A stretch of DNA of 35,592 bases, taken from NCBI GenBank assembly GCA_030601755.1, contig JAUWBF010000035.1, positions 1 to 35,592 on the forward strand, written 5' to 3'. The translations under genes were made by a program, and so were the position numbers. The stretch's first letter is position 1; the number at the start of each line of letters is the position of its first letter. Under the pieces are notes generated by a model. It made no database searches. It was not told the DNA's origin and saw only the letters and a program-made list of their open reading frames with translations. Shown here one piece after another: positions 1 through 8,920 of the stretch. The DNA is from Verrucomicrobiota bacterium. GTDB lineage: Bacteria; Verrucomicrobiota; Verrucomicrobiia; Opitutales; Opitutaceae.

Positions 1-1649
<1,649 letters not shown>

Positions 1650-1881
1650 TCGGCGTTCTCGGGTGGTTTTGCGAACGGGATCGGGAACCGAAAGCCGGAT
1701 GGTATGAGACAAATGGACTTCACAGAATGGGGCCTGTTCCTCAGAGACGCGGCGGTTGGTCACCCATTGTTTACGAAAAATTAGCATACGGGCGCGGCGG
1801 GCTTCAGCCGGCGGCCACTGGGGCGGGACGAGGATTGTTTGAACCGGAGCGGCGCGACGTGCGACCTGTGGGGTGAAACCG

Positions 1882-2442
1882 ATGCAGACTGATCGCAGGC
1901 AGGTGTTGACCGAGTGGCTGGTGCTGACCGCGCAGGCGGGCGGCGAGGCGGCGTTTCGCGACCTGCATGCGCTTTGGAGCGGCGATCTGCGCAGGCTGGC
2001 GCTGGTGCGCGTGGAGCGGGCGGAGGCGGCGGACGAGGTGCTCGCCGAGGTCTGGGTGGACATCGCGCGCGGGCTGGGGCGGCTGGACGATCCGGCGTGT
2101 TTCCCGCGCTGGGCGTTTCGCATCGTGGAGCGGCGCTGCGCCGACTGGATCCGGCGGCGCGGCCGCGAGCGGCGACGGCTGGCCGAGGCCGAGGCGGAGG
2201 CGGAGCTGCTGGCGCCGTCGTCGTCGCCGGCGGGTCCCTCGGACGACGTGCTGCGGCTGCGCGCGGCGATCAAGCGCCTGCCGTCCGACGCGCGCGAGTT
2301 GCTGCACCTGTTCTACGACCTGGGCCGCGGCGTCGCGGAGATCGCCGAGATCCTCGGCGTGCCGGCGGGCACCGTGAAGTCGCGACTGTTTTCCGTCAGA
2401 GAAACCCTGAAACGACACATCGAAAGGAATCACCATGAATGA
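1882..2442 (+). CDS. ECF-family RNA polymerase sigma factor
   Basis: The 186-residue protein has sigma-70 region 2 at about residues 15-90 (RDLHALWSGDLRRLAL, then DDPACFPRWAFRIVERRCADWIRR) and a region 4 helix-turn-helix near the C-terminus (VAEIAEILGVPAGTVKSRLF). The size and the two-domain layout without region 3 are typical of extracytoplasmic-function sigma factors. I chose ATG 1882 because GGGGTG lies a few bases upstream; a GTG at 1873 in the same frame would add three residues. The stop overlaps the start of the next gene (ATG 2435, TGA 2440-2442), which indicates translational coupling. It probably redirects RNA polymerase to a small regulon including itself; target promoters cannot be deduced here. 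Confidence 0.88.
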   Translation: MQTDRRQVLTEWLVLTAQAGGEAAFRDLHALWSGDLRRLALVRVERAEAADEVLAEVWVDIARGLGRLDDPACFPRWAFRIVERRCADWIRRRGRERRRLAEAEAEAELLAPSSSPAGPSDDVLRLRAAIKRLPSDARELLHLFYDLGRGVAEIAEILGVPAGTVKSRLFSVRETLKRHIERNHHE

Positions 2443-2803
2443 CCTGGACCAAAAGATCCAAGCCGCCCTGCGCGGACAGACCGGTGGCGACGCGCTCGCC
2501 GGCGAACCCAACATCGCCGAGGAGGTGATCGCCTCGTTTCGCGGGCGTCACCGCGCATTGATGACCTTCACGCTGATCTACAGCATCGTGCTCTTCGTGG
2601 CGGCGATCTGGGCGGCGACGCGCTTCTGGGAAGCCGAGACCGTGCGCGCGCAGCTGCAATGGGGCGGGGTGTCGCTGCTGCTGATGCTGATCGTGATGTT
2701 CATCAAGGTCTGGTTCTGGCTCGAGATGCACACCAACCGCGTGCTGCGCGAGGTGAAGCGCGTCGAGCTGCTGCTGGCGGCGCGCGCGCGGTCGGACAGG
2801 TAG
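2435..2803 (+). CDS. Two-TM membrane protein, DUF6768-like, partner of the ECF sigma factor
   Basis: The 122-residue protein has a soluble N-terminus starting MNDLDQKIQAALRG, an amphipathic stretch and two hydrophobic segments at about residues 41-62 and 75-97, ending in a basic tail (REVKRVELLLAARARSDR). The start is well supported: AAAGGA lies six bases upstream of ATG 2435, inside the end of the sigma gene. The N-terminal motif and the position right behind an ECF sigma gene match the DUF6768 family. A role as membrane-bound modulator or anti-sigma factor is an inference from the coupling; no zinc-binding anti-sigma motif (HxxxCxxC) is present. Confidence 0.75.
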   Translation: MNDLDQKIQAALRGQTGGDALAGEPNIAEEVIASFRGRHRALMTFTLIYSIVLFVAAIWAATRFWEAETVRAQLQWGGVSLLLMLIVMFIKVWFWLEMHTNRVLREVKRVELLLAARARSDR

Positions 2804-2890
2804 GGGCCTCGCTCGCGAGGCCCGTTGGGCGAATGATGACGGCTAACGCCATGATGGCGGCGAACGGGCCTCGCGAGCGAGGCCCCTACG
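2799..2890. repeat. Inverted pair of GTAG-headed palindromes (REP/BIME-like element)
   Basis: Two arms of 27 bp (2800-2826 and 2863-2889) are perfect reverse complements separated by 36 bp. Each arm is itself hairpin-forming (GGGCCTCGCTCGCGAGGCCC). The left arm is preceded by GTAG and the right arm is followed by CTAC, the complementary head. A GTAG-type tetranucleotide at the hairpin foot, in inverted pairs, is the signature of REP/BIME elements mobilised by RAYT transposases. No RAYT gene lies in the window. The left arm starts at the stop codon of the DUF6768-like gene, so it may also act as its terminator. Confidence 0.75.
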
Positions 2891-2941
2891 AGGTGCGGCC
2901 CGCGTGACGGCATGCGGCGAGGGGCGGCTTTGTCCGTCCGC

Positions 2942-2973
2942 AAAAAAGGCGCGAAGACCGGAGTCTTCGCGCC
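2942..2973 (-). terminator. Rho-independent terminator, leftward
   Basis: An 11-bp perfect stem (2948-2958 with 2963-2973, GGCGCGAAGAC) has a 4-base loop. On the minus strand it is followed by six T (2942-2947). The same stem-loop occurs at 25799-25824, downstream of the intact isomerase-like gene, so this copy belongs to the isomerase remnant and probably now ends transcription of the regulator gene. Confidence 0.85.
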
Positions 2974-2980
2974 TTGGGGA

Positions 2981-3012
2981 ACGGAGGCGGCCGGCGGAGT
3001 GGCCGCCCCTAC
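2981..3012 (-). repeat. Single GTAG-headed palindrome (REP-like)
   Basis: On the minus strand GTAGG precedes a 7-bp stem GGCGGCC (3001-3007 with 2986-2992) with an 8-base loop, followed by TCCGTTC. The head and the CGTT-like tail match the elements at 2799-2890 and 25661-25753. It sits between the stop codon of the isomerase remnant and its terminator, a place where the intact locus has no such element, consistent with a later insertion. Confidence 0.6.
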
Positions 3013-3014
3013 CG

Positions 3015-3179
3015 TCAGAATGCGGAGCCGTCGGCCTTGGTGCCGCAGAGGCTGACCTCGAGGCCGAGGTTGGCGGCGAGCTGGGCCTTGGTGTAGAGCG
3101 CGCGGTCGGCCTCCTTGGCGGAGTTCGCGTAGACGACCTGATGTGGTTGCTCTTGTGGCGGGCGAGAAGGGCGTCGCTC
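3015..3179 (-). pseudogene. 3' remnant of an L-fucose isomerase-like gene
   Basis: On the minus strand this segment encodes the last ~53 codons of the protein specified by 25868-27496. Seen directly: [27 protein letters not shown] and [12 protein letters not shown] recur, with roughly ten nucleotide differences over about 150 aligned bases. A one-base deletion near 3140 (CATCAGGTC against CATCCAGGTC) breaks the frame; upstream of it the shifted frame still reads LARHKSNHI. Similarity fades around 3179, just past the regulator's stop codon at 3185. No start codon, N-terminus or active-site region remains, so it cannot make an isomerase. Its terminator (2942-2973) is conserved with that of the intact gene. 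Confidence 0.85.
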
Positions 3180-3184
3180 CGTGC

Positions 3185-5032
3185 TCAGGGGGCAAGGACC
3201 GTGATCGCCAGTATGCCGAGCGTCGTGGACGCGGACGGGTCGACGGTGACTTCCAAAGCGTCGACGGTTTGCCGGGGGTGCGGATTGATCCACTCGTAGG
3301 TGTAGAGGTAGACGTGCCGCTCAAGGTCTCCGCCGCTCTCTTCGAGCAAGGGCACCATGCGTGATTCGGGAGCAAAATCCATGTGCGGGTAGTCGGGCCA
3401 CCAATCCTGAATGTTGGGCGAGGCCTGGCTTTGTCCGGCGGGGGACAGGCCGGGGGAAGGCTGCCCCAAGGCGACCAGGGGAACCTCGCCGAGGCGGGTC
3501 TTGCCTGAGAAAAAGCGGTAGCGGGCGAACTGATGGAGGGCGCGGGCGTAGCCGCAGCCATGCAGGACGTAGATCGCCGCGGCCTTGGCACCGATGGGGA
3601 TGGTGAGCTTGTCGGGCAGGAACTTGGCGTTGCCGACGGTATTGACCTCGGAGTGAAAGACGATCACGCCTCCGTCGGAGCGGCGGGGGCCGCCGAGAAT
3701 GTTGAATGGGACGCCATGAATCTCCCGCGGCCCGGGTGGCAGTTGCTTCAGAGGGAGGTCGCCCAGCCAGCCACGGCGGAAATTCAACGGACGATTGACG
3801 AGTCGCCCGAGGTCGACGGGGGCGAAGCGCCGGCGTTCCGAGAGCGAGGCCTTGATCGCGAGCGAGTAGGGTTTGCCGGGGCGTGCGTGGGAGGGTGTGG
3901 GGCCGCCCGGGGCGGCGGAATTCGGTGGCGACCGGTCGGCGGCATTGGTCGCGGTCGCGTCGGGCAGGGGACGGGTTGACTGCCGCAGGGTGAATTGGGA
4001 CTGGATGTTGATGCGGCAGGGCGAGGGGAGCAGGCCATGGGCTTTGCGCTTGCGCACTGCGCGTTGCGCGAGGTGAAACGCGGTTTCCTGCATCAGCGCC
4101 ATGTCGGGGGCGATGGTGGTCACCGGCGGGTTGGCAAGGGCCGGGGATTTGTCGCCTCCGACAAAGATCAAGGAGAGCTTTCCGGGCACCGCCCGACCCA
4201 GCGAGTCGAGTTGATCCAGCAGTAGTTGGATATTGTAATCCATGCCCGATCCGAAGACCAGTCCGGTGACGTCCGACCACTCGTTCGTGAACTTGCGGGC
4301 GAGGTCATGGGCCTCGCTCCGGAGGGGGGCGGACTTTTGCAGCAGGATGCGGTCCCTGGACTTGTCGAGGTGGTGTTGGCTGCAGAGCGCTTGCCAGAGT
4401 TCCACCGGGGTCGGCGACTTCGCCTGATGCGCGGAGGAGGAGATGAAGGCGAGCTCCCGGTGCCCGATCTGATGGAGGTGAGAAACCGCGTGCTGCAGGT
4501 CTTGGTGACCGTCGCCCGTCACCGAGTAGGCGTCGGGTGACGATTGGTTAATGCAGACGACCGGGATGTCGTGGAGTCGCAGCCGGTTCACGGCCGCTTC
4601 CCATCCGGTGGAAGTGCCGACATAGGGAGGGTCGAACACGATGGCCTCGGTGTCCGGCCGGTCGAGGTGGTCCAGCGCGAGCACGGCCTCCTCGGTGGAT
4701 TGCCAGTGGTGGATTTCGAGGCGGACACCCATCTCCTTTGCGACACGTTTGTAGCCGGGCAGGTGGATGGAGCGTCGCGCCACCACTAGGTGGCAAAGCA
4801 AGGGCTCGGTGACGGCGTGCCGGTCCGCGAGAAAGAGCTTGTAGCCGTCGCGCTCGACGGAGCCTTCCGCGATCAGCCGGGCCATCGCGCGGTTGAGCGC
4901 GTAGTGTTGCAGCTGGAGCTGGGCGGCGAGACTGCGTTCGGAGGGCAGCCGCATTCCGGCTTTGAGGGATTGGGATTTCAGCCATTCGCGCAGACGCGCG
5001 TCGGCTGCGTTGACGAGGCGACCGGTGGACAT
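3185..5032 (-). CDS. Transcriptional regulator: GntR-type winged helix + LacI-type sensor + C-terminal beta-sandwich
   Basis: The 615-residue protein has three parts. Residues 1-65 are a GntR-type winged helix (AGMRLPSERSLAAQLQLQHYALNRAMARLIAEGSVERDGYK). Residues ~75-350 resemble a LacI/periplasmic-binding-protein sugar sensor (TEAIVFDPPYVGTSTG, IPVVCINQSSPDAYSVTGDG, DVTGLVFGSGMDYNIQLLLDQL). After a Pro-rich linker (~351-390), residues ~391-615 form a domain with LPDKLTIPIGAKAAAIYVLHG, QDWWPDYPH and YLYTYEWINPHPRQTVDALEV, a pattern I associate with beta-sandwich modules of verrucomicrobial carbohydrate-active proteins. Usual GntR/LacI chimeras stop at about 350-380 residues. The ATG at 5032 has no clear Shine-Dalgarno site. 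It is divergent from the GH94 gene and probably controls it in response to a sugar; activator or repressor is unknown. Confidence 0.82.
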   Translation of the reverse strand: MSTGRLVNAADARLREWLKSQSLKAGMRLPSERSLAAQLQLQHYALNRAMARLIAEGSVERDGYKLFLADRHAVTEPLLCHLVVARRSIHLPGYKRVAKEMGVRLEIHHWQSTEEAVLALDHLDRPDTEAIVFDPPYVGTSTGWEAAVNRLRLHDIPVVCINQSSPDAYSVTGDGHQDLQHAVSHLHQIGHRELAFISSSAHQAKSPTPVELWQALCSQHHLDKSRDRILLQKSAPLRSEAHDLARKFTNEWSDVTGLVFGSGMDYNIQLLLDQLDSLGRAVPGKLSLIFVGGDKSPALANPPVTTIAPDMALMQETAFHLAQRAVRKRKAHGLLPSPCRINIQSQFTLRQSTRPLPDATATNAADRSPPNSAAPGGPTPSHARPGKPYSLAIKASLSERRRFAPVDLGRLVNRPLNFRRGWLGDLPLKQLPPGPREIHGVPFNILGGPRRSDGGVIVFHSEVNTVGNAKFLPDKLTIPIGAKAAAIYVLHGCGYARALHQFARYRFFSGKTRLGEVPLVALGQPSPGLSPAGQSQASPNIQDWWPDYPHMDFAPESRMVPLLEESGGDLERHVYLYTYEWINPHPRQTVDALEVTVDPSASTTLGILAITVLAP

Positions 5033-5106
5033 GGGGCGGGGGGATTTTTAAACATTCCCGGCTGGCGTGCGGGATGTCAATGGGACGCCCGTCGGAGCTC
5101 GGTTCG

Positions 5107-5118
5107 TTGTTGAAACAA
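5107..5118. promoter_or_regulatory. Putative operator TTGTTGAAACAA
   Basis: A 12-bp near-palindrome (five-base arms TTGTT/AACAA around GA) lies in the 158-bp gap between the fusion regulator and GH94. It matches the perfect palindrome at 11288-11299 at 11 of 12 positions. AT-rich palindromes are rare in this high-GC sequence. Operator function is inferred. Confidence 0.5.
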
Positions 5119-5190
5119 AATCGTATGAATGTGCGCCGGCCGGCGGATCGTCCGCGCCAATCGGCACCGCGGGTGTTTGCTGGAGCGGTC

Positions 5191-7608
5191 ATGACCCACG
5201 GGCACTTCGACCCCGCCACCCACGAATACGTCATCACCCGGCCTGACACGCCGCGCGCCTGGTCCAATTATCTCGGCTCGCGCCGCTATGGCGGCATCGT
5301 GACGAACAACGCCGGCGGCTACTCGTTCACGCGTTCGCCGGCCGAGGGCCGCATCCTGCGTCACCGCTACAACGCCGTGCCCGTCGAGCAGCCGGGGCGC
5401 GTGTTCTACCTGCGCGACCGCGACGATGGCGACTACTGGTCGGCGGCATGGCAGCCTGTCGGCAAGCCGCTTGGCCGCTACAAGACCGAGACCCGGTTCG
5501 GCCCCGCCTATGTGGCGATCACGAGCGACTACGCCGGAGTGCGCGCGGAGTCGCTCTACTTCATTCCGTTGAATCAGGATTTTGAATACTGGCGGCTGCG
5601 GGTGACCAACACGGGCGAGGTCGCGCGGCGATTGTCGCTGTTCGCCTGCTGCGAGTTCACCACCGAGTGGAACCTGGTGAACGACCTGCTCAATCTGCAA
5701 TACGCCCAATACATCGGCGAGGCCTCCATGCGCGACGGCTTCATCGGCGCCTCTTCCTGTTCGCGTCTGCCGGAGGACAAGACCGACTTCGCCAACCGCG
5801 ACCAATCCCGCTGGTGGTGGATGACCCTGGTCGGCGCGGACCTTGCCGGCCACGACTGCGACCGCGACACGTTCCTCGGCGCCTACCGCGGCTATGACCG
5901 GCCTCTCGCCGTCGAGCGCGGCGCGTGCTCCGGCTCGGCCGGGTTTTCAGACAACATCTGCGGCGTGCTGCAATGCGATCTCGATCTTGCGCCCGGCGAG
6001 ACGCGCGAGGTGCGTGTTCTCCTCGGCATCGGCCGGAGCGGGCGCGAGGGGCGGGCGATGTTGAAAAGATTCGGATCGGCGGCCGCGTGCCGGCGCGAGT
6101 TCGCCGCGCTGAAAAGACACTGGCACGGCCTGCTGGAGACGTTCCGCGCCGAGACGCCTGATGCCGACTTCGACCACATGGTCAACACCTGGGGCGCTTA
6201 CAACGCGCTCGTCACCTTCGAGTGGTCGCGCTCCTGCTCGCTCGTTTACACCGGCGACCAACGCGACGGCTTTGGTTTCCGCGACACCGTGCAGGACATG
6301 CTCGGCGTCGCGGCGATGCTGCCCGATGCAGTGCGCGAGCGGCTCGTCCTCATGCTCTCGGCGCAGGACGCCACCGGCGGTGCGCAGCCCGAGGTGCGAG
6401 CCTGGTCGCACACCCCCGGCAAGATGAAGTCCACGCCGGCTTCGCAATACCGCAGTGACGACTGCCTCTGGTTCTTTAACACCATCCCGACCTACGTGGC
6501 CGAGACCGGCGACGTCGCTTTCTACGACGAGGTCGTGCCCTTCGCCGACAAGGGCAAGGCCACGGTGTTGGGGCACCTGCGACGCGCCCTGAAGTTCAAC
6601 CTCAGGCGCACCGGTCGCAACGGGCTTCCCTGCGGCCTGCTGGCTGATTGGAACGACTGTCTCAAGCTCGGCTACAAGGGCGAGTCGGTCTTCGTCGCCT
6701 TCCAGGTCCGCTTTGGCCTCGCCACTTATGCCAACATCGCCGGCGCGCTCGGCAAGCGCCGCGAGCGCTCATGGGCCTTGGCCGAGCTCGCCAAGATTGA
6801 CCGCGCCATCGCCAAGGTTTGCTGGGACGGCAAGTGGTTCATCTGGGCCATCGCCGAGGACGGCACGGTCTTCGGCACGTCGAAGGCGCGGGAGGGGCGC
6901 ATCTACCTCAACACCCAGTGCTGGGCCATCCTCTCCGGGCACGCTGACGCGGCGCAGGCCCGCAGTGCGCTCGCCTCGGTGAACAGGCTGCTCGCCTCCG
7001 ACTACGGCGTGGCGATGTGCGCGCCGCCCTTTGCCCTGACCTCCGTGGAGGTCATGCGCGCGGTGCTCTTCAATCCGGGTAACAAGGAGAACGGCGGCAT
7101 CTTTTCCCACACGCAGAGCTGGGCCGTGCTCGCCGAGATCATGGCCGGTGACGGCGACCGCGCCTACGCCTATCACCGGGCCTACATGCCCTCCGCGCAG
7201 AACGAGCGTATCGAGACGCGCGAGATCGAGCCGTTCGCCCATTGTCAGAGCACCCACTCGCAATTTTCTCCGAAGTTCGGCGTTTCCCGCGTGCCGTGGC
7301 TCTCCGGCACGGCCTCGTGGTCGCACTACACGGCCACGCAGCACATCCTCGGCATCCGCCCCGAGGTCGGCGGTCTGCGTATCGACCCGTGCATCCCGCG
7401 TGGCTGGCCCGGCTTCAGGGTCCACCGTCGTTTTCGCGGCGGCACGCTGCGCATCGAGGTGCGAAACCCCGCAGGCCTCGGCCGCGGTGTATCGCACCTG
7501 CTTGTCGACGGTCGACGCGTCGAGGGCTCGCTGCTGTCCGCCGCGCTACTGCCCGCCGCTCGCCGCGTCGTCGCCGTGTTGGACGGAGGCGCGGCGCAGG
7601 TTGTTTAA
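5191..7608 (+). CDS. GH94 glycoside phosphorylase (cellobiose/chitobiose phosphorylase-like)
   Basis: The 805-residue enzyme has the usual GH94 length. It begins with the family signature HEYVITRPDTPRAWSNYLGS and NNAGGYSFTRSP, then the N-terminal beta-sandwich, and an (alpha/alpha)6 barrel with FRDTVQDMLG, ADWNDCL (D486, the expected general acid) and VPWLSGTASWSHYTATQHILGIRPE near the end. GH94 enzymes cleave beta-linked disaccharides with phosphate, giving a sugar-1-phosphate plus a free sugar and saving ATP. There is no signal peptide, so it is cytoplasmic. I chose ATG 5191 because GGAG (5182-5185) lies just upstream and homology starts there; the frame stays open back to 5074, but that part carries the operator-like site. 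Cellobiose, chitobiose or another beta-glucoside cannot be distinguished from sequence alone. Confidence 0.92.
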   Translation: MTHGHFDPATHEYVITRPDTPRAWSNYLGSRRYGGIVTNNAGGYSFTRSPAEGRILRHRYNAVPVEQPGRVFYLRDRDDGDYWSAAWQPVGKPLGRYKTETRFGPAYVAITSDYAGVRAESLYFIPLNQDFEYWRLRVTNTGEVARRLSLFACCEFTTEWNLVNDLLNLQYAQYIGEASMRDGFIGASSCSRLPEDKTDFANRDQSRWWWMTLVGADLAGHDCDRDTFLGAYRGYDRPLAVERGACSGSAGFSDNICGVLQCDLDLAPGETREVRVLLGIGRSGREGRAMLKRFGSAAACRREFAALKRHWHGLLETFRAETPDADFDHMVNTWGAYNALVTFEWSRSCSLVYTGDQRDGFGFRDTVQDMLGVAAMLPDAVRERLVLMLSAQDATGGAQPEVRAWSHTPGKMKSTPASQYRSDDCLWFFNTIPTYVAETGDVAFYDEVVPFADKGKATVLGHLRRALKFNLRRTGRNGLPCGLLADWNDCLKLGYKGESVFVAFQVRFGLATYANIAGALGKRRERSWALAELAKIDRAIAKVCWDGKWFIWAIAEDGTVFGTSKAREGRIYLNTQCWAILSGHADAAQARSALASVNRLLASDYGVAMCAPPFALTSVEVMRAVLFNPGNKENGGIFSHTQSWAVLAEIMAGDGDRAYAYHRAYMPSAQNERIETREIEPFAHCQSTHSQFSPKFGVSRVPWLSGTASWSHYTATQHILGIRPEVGGLRIDPCIPRGWPGFRVHRRFRGGTLRIEVRNPAGLGRGVSHLLVDGRRVEGSLLSAALLPAARRVVAVLDGGAAQVV

Positions 7609-7612
7609 ACGA
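7601..7612. promoter_or_regulatory. Weak operator-like site TTGTTTAAACGA
   Basis: It matches the 11288-11299 palindrome at 11 of 12 positions and lies 153 bp upstream of the PEP-CTERM gene. It includes the last codon and stop of GH94, so chance or coding constraint could explain it. Confidence 0.3.
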
Positions 7613-7765
7613 TTATATGAGTTAATTCGGACCGCCGGAGAATCCCCTCGGTCGCCGCGGATGACCTGGCCAGCATGGCGGATATCAAGCCCGGACTGAC
7701 CGCCCGCAAGGGATCCGGTTCCCCCCCCCATCAAACCCTGACCAGTCACCCTCCAGCCCACATCA

Positions 7766-8845
7766 ATGCACTCCATGAATACCCTTCGCATACTTGCCGG
7801 TTCCCAACTCGTCGCGCTCGCCTTGGTCGCGACTCCGATGCTCCAAGCCGTCGATTACAACAACGGCGGTGGCAACCAATACTGGGGCGACGACGCCAAC
7901 TGGAACGCCGCCCATCCCGACGCCCCCGGCGCTGTCGCCCGTATGGTCACGCAGATCAACCAGGTCCTGCTCCTCGCCGACGCCGAAGGCGCGGATGCTT
8001 CCTTCACGGTCGGCACGCTGACGATCGGAACGGGGGGCGGCTCCGCCAGCCACCACTACCAGGTCAACAACGTGGCGGACGGGACCGGGCGGCTGATCTT
8101 CCAGGCCACCTCCGGCAACGCCGTGCTCAATTTCACGAACATCTTCGCCAACGCCACGATGTCCGTGAACGTCGGTTTGACGCTCAACAGCAACCTCACC
8201 GTCAACGTGAACCGCTCCGGAGGCACGCACCGCATCAACGGCTCGATCGGGAGCGGCGTGGCCGGCACCGGTGTCACCTACAATGTCGTCACCAACGGCC
8301 TGCTCACGCTCAACGGCGCCAACACCTACACCGGCGCGACCAACATCACGAACGGCCGCGTGGCCCTCGGCGCGACCGGTTCCATCGCCTCGGTCTCGGC
8401 GGTCGCCATCGCCTCGGGCGCGGTCTTCGACGTGTCCGCCAAGTCGTCCTACGCGATCGGCTCGGGCGGCGTGACCATCGCGGTCGGCGAGACCGGCGCC
8501 GGCCAGTTTCGCGCGGGCTCGGGCGATCTGGTCTTCGACCACACGCTCACGCTGAACCTCTCCGGTGAGAACTTCGCCGAGTCCTACTCGCTGTTCACCT
8601 TTGGCGACCAGACCGGCGACTTCTCCGCCGTCAATCTGACCGGCAGCGTCTCAGGCTCGCTGCTGCTCGGCTCCGCCGACACCTGGACCGGGGTCTTTGG
8701 CGACCGCTTGTTCACGTTCAGCGAGACCACCGGCACGTTGTCGGTGACGGCGGTGGCGATCCCCGAGACGTCGTCCTTCGCCCTGGCCGGCGGCTTGGTC
8801 GCGCTCGGCTTCGCCTGTCGCCGTTCCCGTCGCCGTCGCGACTGA
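7766..8845 (+). CDS. PEP-CTERM surface protein with autotransporter-associated beta-strand repeat
   Basis: The 359-residue exported protein has a signal peptide (MNTLRILAGSQLVALALVATPMLQA), a Gly/Asn/Thr-rich body and one clear autotransporter-associated beta-strand repeat (LLTLNGANTYTGATNITNGRVALG). The C-terminus is a PEP-CTERM-type tail: a PE-containing motif (IPETSSFA), a hydrophobic segment (LAGGLVALGFA) and an Arg-rich end (CRRSRRRRD). PEP-CTERM proteins are processed by exosortase and delivered to the envelope or exopolysaccharide; no exosortase gene lies here. ATG 7766 and ATG 7775 are both possible starts, neither with a clear ribosome site. The body probably forms an adhesive beta-solenoid; its ligand is unknown. 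A terminator-like hairpin follows at 8858. Confidence 0.85.
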   Translation: MHSMNTLRILAGSQLVALALVATPMLQAVDYNNGGGNQYWGDDANWNAAHPDAPGAVARMVTQINQVLLLADAEGADASFTVGTLTIGTGGGSASHHYQVNNVADGTGRLIFQATSGNAVLNFTNIFANATMSVNVGLTLNSNLTVNVNRSGGTHRINGSIGSGVAGTGVTYNVVTNGLLTLNGANTYTGATNITNGRVALGATGSIASVSAVAIASGAVFDVSAKSSYAIGSGGVTIAVGETGAGQFRAGSGDLVFDHTLTLNLSGENFAESYSLFTFGDQTGDFSAVNLTGSVSGSLLLGSADTWTGVFGDRLFTFSETTGTLSVTAVAIPETSSFALAGGLVALGFACRRSRRRRD

Positions 8846-8857
8846 GTTTCTCCCTCC

Positions 8858-8912
8858 GACCGGCCAGGCGGTCGCCGAACCGGATCGCCTTGCGGGCGGG
8901 CCGGTCTTTTTT
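8858..8912 (+). terminator. Terminator-like hairpin after the PEP-CTERM gene
   Basis: An 8-bp outer stem, GACCGGCC (8858-8865) with GGCCGGTC (8899-8906), encloses a smaller AGGCG/CGCCT pairing and is followed by six T (8907-8912). The next gene begins eight bases later. Confidence 0.65.
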
Positions 8913-8920
8913 CACCTGTC

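Noticed and set aside
3015-3293. A 92-codon gene on the minus strand ending in the isomerase C-terminus
   Set aside because: Its N-terminal half is the out-of-frame end of the regulator gene; the isomerase-like part is frameshifted, so it is treated as a pseudogene.
5074-5190. A longer N-terminus for the GH94 protein from an ATG at 5074
   Set aside because: GH94 similarity begins at MTHGHFDPATHEYVITRPDTP, a ribosome site precedes ATG 5191, and the extra stretch holds the operator-like palindrome.
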